Assembly (NCBI GenBank): GCA_003952965.2
Contig: CM025856.1
Location: forward strand, 16,504,816-16,568,815
DNA from: Morella rubra
Lineage: Eukaryota > Streptophyta > Magnoliopsida > Fagales > Myricaceae
Direction: 5' to 3'
Length of the DNA stretch: 64,000 bases
A program made the position numbers and the translations under genes. This document shows, one piece after another, positions 58,088 through 64,000 of this stretch. The notes beneath the pieces are model-generated. The model saw nothing but the letters and a program-made list of their open reading frames with translations, was not told the DNA's origin and ran no database searches. Numbering within the stretch: position 1 is the first letter of the stretch; the number at the start of each line of letters is the position of its first letter.

Positions 58088-59003
58088 TAGGGCTGGGCAA
58101 AAAACGCGTGACCCGACCCATTTCTGGCTCGATCCGACCCGATCGGGCGGGTTTATATGGGTTCGGGGTTGGTTCGAGGTTTTAGAAGGGTAAAAAAGCA
58201 GTTTTTGGGTCTGGATTCGGGGTTTGTAGCATACTTGATATGCAACCCGAACCTGACCCGAATAAATATAAAAAAAGTTTTTCATTTCTACACTTAAGGG
58301 TAAATAACCTAAGTCCTAACCCTTGCGATCCCCCCCCAGTCGAGTCTCCCCTCTCCCTCCCTTAGCAGTGTTGCGTTCCCCCCCTCTCTCTCTCTGGCCT
58401 CTCACTTCACACCCCACTCGGCCACTCCTCTCTAGCAGCCATATCTCAGTCTCTCCCACTCTCATGTCTCTCTTGCTGCCCTAGCTCTCCTCTCTCTCCA
58501 TCTCTCTGCTCTGCCTAGGTCACGCCTCACTCTCTCTCCATTCTCTGCTGCCCTAGCTCTCCTCTTTCTCCATCTCTCTGCTGCCCTAGCTCTCCTCACG
58601 CCATGGCCACAGGGAGCTCGGAAACCGCGGCTCTGTCCCCTTCTCAGCTCCGCTCGGTGGTACATACGTAAAAAAGCATTTTGGGGATTCGCCTACCGGA
58701 ACTTGTCCCAGTGCTCAATATCGTGGGGCGCAGGGAAGGTTCAACGAATGGGGACGATTCATTGGAGGTCAAGAATGAGACTGAGCATGTGCAGTGGGCT
58801 CTCGGGAAGGCCGGCGAGGATCGTGTACATGTGGTACCATGATTTTGGGGCTGAAAGCCCAAACGATTTGGGCCACATCTTTTAGGCCTTTTAAGCCGAA
58901 CCCTAACCCGAACCCGAGCTACAGGTCCGGGTCAGGATTCCACCACTTTTGACTCGGGTTCGAGTAAAAAAAACCGACCCCGGACCCGGTTTTCCCAGCC
59001 TTG
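58088..59003. mobile_element. Non-autonomous hAT element (916 bp) with perfect 8 bp target duplication
   Basis: The left end is TAGGGCTGGGCAAAA. The right end, inverted, is CAAGGCTGGGAAAA, and both are hAT-type termini. ATACCACT flanks the element at 58080-58087 and 59004-59011. Subterminal DNA is rich in GGGTCGGGT-type motifs (CGACCCGA, GGGTTCGGG, ACCCGAACC) on both sides. The middle is a CT-rich tract (58340-58600) without a recognisable gene. Confidence 0.88.
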
Positions 59004-59011
59004 ATACCACT

Positions 59012-61904
59012 TATCCCAAAATCTCCCCTAAACTTGAACTTGTGCCAACCCTGCTCTTTAAACTTAAGTAACTGTGTCAAACACGTTTTTGACCCACTTT
59101 TAACGTTGCCGTACAACATATTTCGTCACACATGATAAACACATAAGCTGTCTCAAAATAAAAATACCAAATTGACTCCATAAACCCATTTATTCGTTGA
59201 AATTAAATGAACCGTTGGAAAAAAGACAGTGCGTTTTTTAGTTTTTTTTCTTTGTCTTGTCCCTACGTGTATTAGACAACGGTTTACAATTTTAGGGTGC
59301 AACGTCTTCGACAGTTACAGCTGCAACGTCTTCCTCATTTATTGTTGTTGCTCTAGGGTTTGCAAATCAAAATGCATTTGTGTGTAGAGAGTATTGTATC
59401 AAATAAGCCACTTATTGCTAACGGTTTAGGTTTTTTTTGCCTAAATCATTTGATTTAAGGTTTAGTTTTGAATCAAATGCTTGCGAATGGGCAAATGTAA
59501 AGGAATGGGGTAGGGGTTATGTTTATGTAAGGAGAAAAGTGGATGCGTGTGAAGAGGCAAGTGGAGAAATAGTTGGTATGGTTAGTCGAATGTGAAATTG
59601 GTGTTTTGTCCTAGAGTGGAGTGGTCCCTTGTCATTTTTACAGTTAGTGGATTAATGTACTTTCCTTTTATTAAACTGATGTGCACATGCAAATCCAATA
59701 TTAAACTCATGTGCTTTTGCTTGTTGGCTCTATCGAGTGGTCCCCTACCACTATTATCTTTGCATTTGGTTGTCTGTCAATATTAAAGTCATGTGCTTGT
59801 TGGCTCCTTTATTTGCAAGTAAATTTGGACTAATGTGCTTGTCTTTGTTTGTTTGCTAGTTTTTTATACATATATTTCTACTATTCGAGTGGTCCCTTAA
59901 AGTCCAAGTTGTCTGTCTATTATGTGTAAAAAATTAGGCATTGACTTTGTGAATTGACTTTGTGAGTGCTTATAATGTTTATTTTTGTCACATAGAGATC
60001 TGTTTTCTAATAGTTTGGTTAATCACCTGAATTATCAAAGTGCTATTAGTGTCAGTGATATAATTTTTCTTTTTGGTGTCTTTTTGAGAGGCACTGCTCT
60101 TTCATCCTTGAGGCTATCACAAGTCTAGCAGAATTGGGAGCTACCGTCAAGGATATCATCTCATTATTTCCTCATGTTTGTTGCTTAAAACATCAAACCT
60201 ATTTCATATAGGGATCCATCAATTCATTGGCAAGAATGTTATGTTGTTATGTGTTACTTTGCTATGGCTATATAATTTTTTTTGTCCATGTGCATATTGA
60301 CTAGGCTAATGTTCTCACCCTTCATTTTTCGAACTCCTAACTGTAACCTGATTAAAATTATCATAATCTTCCTCCTTGCTTATTGTGTGTGAAAAAAAAA
60401 AAGTTTGCCTTTTTGATTCTGCTGTTGTTCTTATCTCTTTATTTTAGACTCTAGACAGAAGTGGGAGGGCTTCATCTGATCATTTGACTCAAGTCGTTGG
60501 CTGCAAGTAAGTCCTTAGGGAGAGAGAATATTTTGTGTCCTCATAAGTTAATGCTCTTAAAGAGTTTAAATTGTAATGATTTTGGAACTATTAGGATGGT
60601 GATGCAGAATGGGACACACATGATTTAATGAATCAGCTCAAAAGAAACAAGGTTTAAAAGCAAAGACTTACAGATTGCATTCCATGGATGCTAGAAATCC
60701 TGTTTAATGAATATCATTAGAGGTAAGTGCTGACAAAAACTTTTATTTGATTCAAACCCAAGCTAAATAGATTCGAATGGCATTTCACACACGAAGGGAT
60801 TAAAAACAGCAGTTAGGATTCATTTCTTTTTCTATTTTTTTGTTTGGAGATCCTATGATCATGACTGTTAGGAATTTTATACTAGATAATGTTTTAGAGT
60901 GCAAATCAGTAACTTTAATGAAATTAATGTTTTGGAGTGCAAATCAGTAACTTTAATGAAATTTTGTCGTTGGTTTCAAGTTTAAATGATAAAAAAAAAA
61001 AAAGTGAGGATCAAAGTGTGTAACATTATTTAACTATTTATAATAAAGAGATATTCCGTTGTTTTTTATTCGGTGGAATCCAGGGACTTGAAGAGATAGA
61101 CATGTTCTTTCTCTCTTTCTATTATTCCTATAATGTCAGATGGTGATTAAGATATCTGAAGCTTAGTGTGTAATTTAACATCAAGATCAATTTCAAAGAA
61201 TTATTAGACAAATATGTATGCTAATGGATCAAGAATATGAATGGTTTTTTAGGAAATGGGAGCTGTTAAATTGTCTTCAATGTTATCCACTTGTTGTTCA
61301 TATATTTATTAAGTCATTCCTGAAACAAAGCTCCTTTGCAATTGTTAGGAATATGGAGACAGATTGACAGTCATAAAAATTGATCACGATGCCAACTTTG
61401 GTCTTATTGAAGAATACAAAGTTTATGGCTGGTGAAAGTTCTGAGTGGTTCCTTAAGAGATACGATGATAATTGGGGAGATCATTTTGTATCTTCATTTA
61501 CAGAACATAATGTGTCATAATTTGGATGGTTGCTCTTTTTATCTACAAACTGGCTATTCTGTTGGAAGTCATACTAATGATTTTCTTCAAACCTCTTGTC
61601 ACTTCATGTACTTCTACTTATGCTCTAAATGTATGCATAATTTGAAATTCTCTTTATGACAAGGGTATTAATTTGAAATTCTCTTTATGGCAAAAAGCTT
61701 TGCACAATGAGCATTGAGATATGGACTGCCTGTCATTTTTTGAACTATAAGCTATATGATGTGAGTACGGATACACAACCGGTGATCTTATGTACTACGC
61801 GTACCTAGCAAAGACACTCGAGGACGAGCTGGTTCTCTTGAAGTCAGATATTGATGTTTTGGAAATGGTAAGCTACCACATAGGTCACAATTTTATCATT
61901 ATAT
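59012..61904. other. Gene-free stretch upstream of the MULE transposase, with small tandem duplications
   Basis: No coding exon is recognised. A 38 bp unit (AATGTTTTAGAGTGCAAATC...) is tandemly duplicated at 60888-60963. A 25-30 bp unit (AATTTGAAATTCTCTTTATG) is duplicated at 61639-61690. GAGTGGTCCC and CATGTGCTT blocks recur between 59610 and 59900. The stretch probably contains the 5' untranslated part of the MULE. Confidence 0.4.
60888..60963. repeat. 38 bp tandem duplication
   Basis: Two adjacent 38 bp units differ by a single A/G (GTTTTAGAGTGC versus GTTTTGGAGTGC). Confidence 0.95.
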
Positions 61905-64000
61905 ATGTTGTTGGCTTTGGAGAAAAAACCAGCAATGTTCAAGTTAAAAAAACAAAGGTATAAGCTGCCCGTAAAGAATAAGGGGGCGACGGTTAAAGGG
62001 AAAAAAATGGTTGAAGAAGAAGAAGAGCATGAAAGTCCCCAATCTGATTCATTTTTTGATAAGATTATGAGTGGAGAGGATGATGTATTTGAAGATGGAA
62101 GGGATAAAGCAACTAATGGCTATCAGCCACACGGTTTGAATGTTGAGGAGGACCTTGAAGGTGTGGAGGATGGACCTGATTTAGATGTCGGTTGTGAGGG
62201 TCATCATGATCTGATTTCAGACACTAATTCAAGTGGTAGTGAGGAAGAGATTGAGTTAGATATAGCATGGTCCAATGTACCAAAATTTGATGAAAAATAC
62301 CTAGAAGACCCAAGACTTGAACAAGGGATGAGATTCTCTAGTATTGAGGTGTTCAGACAGGTCGTCAGAGAGGCCAACATACATATTAGGAAGGATCTCC
62401 ACTGGGCAAACATTGATAGAAATAAAGTCATCGGCTAGTGTATACGAGAACGATGCAACTACAGATTTTACGCACGAAATGTGAAGAATGAGCTAATGTT
62501 CCAAGTAATATCATACTCAGGTAATCATCGATGCACACAAATTTATAAAAATACCCAAGTATCTTCCGAGTGAATAGGGAAGAAGTACTTGGAACAATTC
62601 GGGCATAACCCTAATTGGCCAGTTGATGCATTAAGGTAAGAGGTGAAGAGAACTTAAAAGGTGGATGTAAGTCGAAACAAGTTATATAAGGCGAAGAAAA
62701 AGTGCAACCAATGAGATATTTGGGATGCACAAAGGGTGCTTTTGAAGCTTAAAATTTTACCCTTCCTAAAATTTTAATACAATGAAAAATTACAATATAA
62801 TATCTCTCTCCCATCACATCATTACTTTTCACTATAATAAATATTAAAAATCATCTCTCTCTTCACTTTTTCATCAAATCCAATACCCTAAAATTTTAAC
62901 TTCCTTAAAATTTTAACAATCAAACACACCCAAAGAGTAATACGTAAGGTTATGGGATTGTTGGGTGACCCTAAGGCAAACCAACCGAGGTTCTTCAGTA
63001 ATATTGAAGGTTGATAGGCCTCAAAAGGAGCTACAATACACGTTTCACCAATTGTACATCTCACTAGCATCTATACGAGATGGTTTCAGGACTGGTTGTA
63101 GGCCCCTAATTAAGGTGGATGGTTTTTTTTTTAAGGGTCTTTATAAAGGACAACTTCTTGTTGCTGTCGATCAATTGGAATGAGAACATTCACCAAATTG
63201 CTTTTGTCACAGTAGAGGCCGAGTTAAAGGATAGCTGGTCCTGGTTTCCACACATATTGGTATCTGATCTCGGTCTAATTTGTCATATAGATGGACATTT
63301 ATTTTAGACTGACAGAAGGTAAAAAAGTGTTGATTTTGTACTTTTGTTTAATTATCTTCTGACTTTATGTATGATGCAATACAGGGCCTCATCTCAAGCT
63401 TTGATGAAATACTTTCCACTGCAGGTCATAGAATATGTGTACGACATTTGTACAATAATTTTAGAGACAACTGAAAACGGAGTCAGTTGTTGAAAGACAG
63501 ATTATGGACAACCACGTCTAATTACACCAAAGCTGAATTTCAAGCTGAGATGCTCACACTAAAGGCATTGAGCCCAAAAGTATAAAAGTGTCTCAGTGAT
63601 ATGGACCCAGCATTGTGGACAAGGTCACACTTCCCAACACATTCGAAGTCAAATTGTCTTATAAATAACCTGTCAGAACGCTTAAATGCATATATCATGG
63701 AAGCGCGTGATAAACCCATCATCACCATGGTCAAGACAATAAGAAAGAAGCTGATGCATTGGTACCAAGTGAAGCGAGATTGGATGAGGAAGATGGACAA
63801 AAGATTGTGTTCGACTATTATGAGGAAACTGAATAGGAATGGCGAAATCTCATACGAATGCATCTCAATGTATGTTGGGAATAAGCTGTTTGAAGTCAAA
63901 CACAAGCAAAAGCAATTCGTGGTGAGCTTGAAAGAGAGGACTTGCGGGTGTCGTCGATGAGATCTCACAGGAATCCCTTATGCATATGTCATCTCTACAA
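61905..64000 (+). pseudogene. MULE (Mutator-like) transposase, decayed, continues past the window
   Basis: The first ATG is at 61935. The N-terminus is basic, then acidic (KKMVEEEEEHE), followed by a MuDR DNA-binding region (DPRLEQGMRFSSIEVFRQVV). After a TAG at 62436-62438 the same frame goes on with CIRERCNYRFYARNVKNELM and KNTQVSSE, then a TGA (62571-62573, expected Trp) and IGKKYLEQFGHNPNWPVDAL. After the MITE, the MULE transposase domain follows: IRDGFRTGCRPLIKVDGFFF with its catalytic Asp, KGQLLVAVDQ, and in a shifted frame IHQIAFVTVEAELKDSWSWF. Then come AGHRICVRHLYNNFRD and SERLNAYIMEARDKPIITMV. The SWIM zinc finger begins CGCRR*DLTGIPYAY near 63945, again Trp to stop. The W-to-stop changes suit methylation-driven decay. 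Confidence 0.9.
62735..62930. mobile_element. MITE (196 bp) inserted in the MULE transposase
   Basis: The ends are GGTGCTTTTGAAGCTTAAAA and, inverted, GGTGTGTTTGATTGTTAAAA, with AAAATTTTA blocks repeated inward. CAAAG flanks it on both sides (62730-62734 and 62931-62935). It interrupts the MULE frame between the SRNKLYKAKKKCNQ segment and GLLGDPKANQPR. The superfamily is uncertain; the length of the target duplication and the GGGTGTGTTTG-like end would fit more than one DNA-transposon group. Confidence 0.75.

Noticed and set aside
1-64000. tRNA, rRNA, CRISPR and organelle-derived insertions
   Set aside because: Reading both strands I found no tRNA arm pattern, no rRNA-like sequence and no spaced short repeats other than the transposon and microsatellite arrays listed. 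This was by eye, not by a covariance search.

Overview
The window is nuclear DNA of a flowering plant, most likely a eudicot. The evidence is AT-rich intergenic sequence, GT-AG introns in recognisable plant genes (ankyrin-PGG membrane proteins), and a dense, nested load of plant transposons: Copia, other LTR elements, LINE, CACTA, hAT, MULE and a MITE. No species is claimed. Two runs of N (9153-9250 and 28542-28641) mark assembly gaps.

Layout. 1-3124: the 3' end of one LTR sits inside a minus-strand Copia gag, followed by that Copia element's own 1.3 kb LTR. 3509-5541: the 3' half of an ankyrin-PGG gene with a premature stop. About 5900-8890: a decayed CACTA element. 9.2-12.7 kb: AT-rich, gene-free DNA with degenerate ~95 bp repeats and microsatellites. 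12.7-13.4 kb: a glycine-rich protein relic. 14056-15822: an internally deleted Copia with both LTRs. 16842-20295: a 3.45 kb solo LTR with a perfect 5 bp target duplication, of the same family as the LTR end at 1-151. 21.56-22.25 kb: a hAT transposase C-terminal relic. 23988-26853: a hAT element with 8 bp target duplications. 27.07-27.76 kb: a weak F-box-like relic.

30404-33922 is the best-preserved gene: four exons encoding a small basic protein, perhaps of the DUF4602 type. Its 3' three quarters lie in a segment (32307-35220) repeated in direct orientation at 43598-47930, giving a 5'-truncated second copy. Between the two copies lies an ACD6-like ankyrin-PGG gene (36832-40966) with a one-base frameshift at its PGG motif and a 1.04 kb poly(A) retroposon in its second intron. 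The downstream duplicate carries a private 1.16 kb LTR insertion. It ends exactly at the start of a CACTA transposon (47931 to about 54.7 kb) with hairpin-like subterminal repeats, a Transposase_24-type gene and a TNP2-type transposase, all decayed. That element has no visible right end and abuts a 3'-truncated LINE (54.73-57.42 kb). Then follow a small hAT element with a perfect 8 bp duplication (58088-59003) and a decayed MULE transposase (61905 to the window edge) carrying a 196 bp MITE.

The plausibly functional host genes are therefore the 30.4-33.9 kb gene and, if its frameshift proves to be a sequence error, the 36.8-41.0 kb ankyrin gene. The rest is mostly transposon strata whose order of insertion can be partly read from nesting and target duplications.
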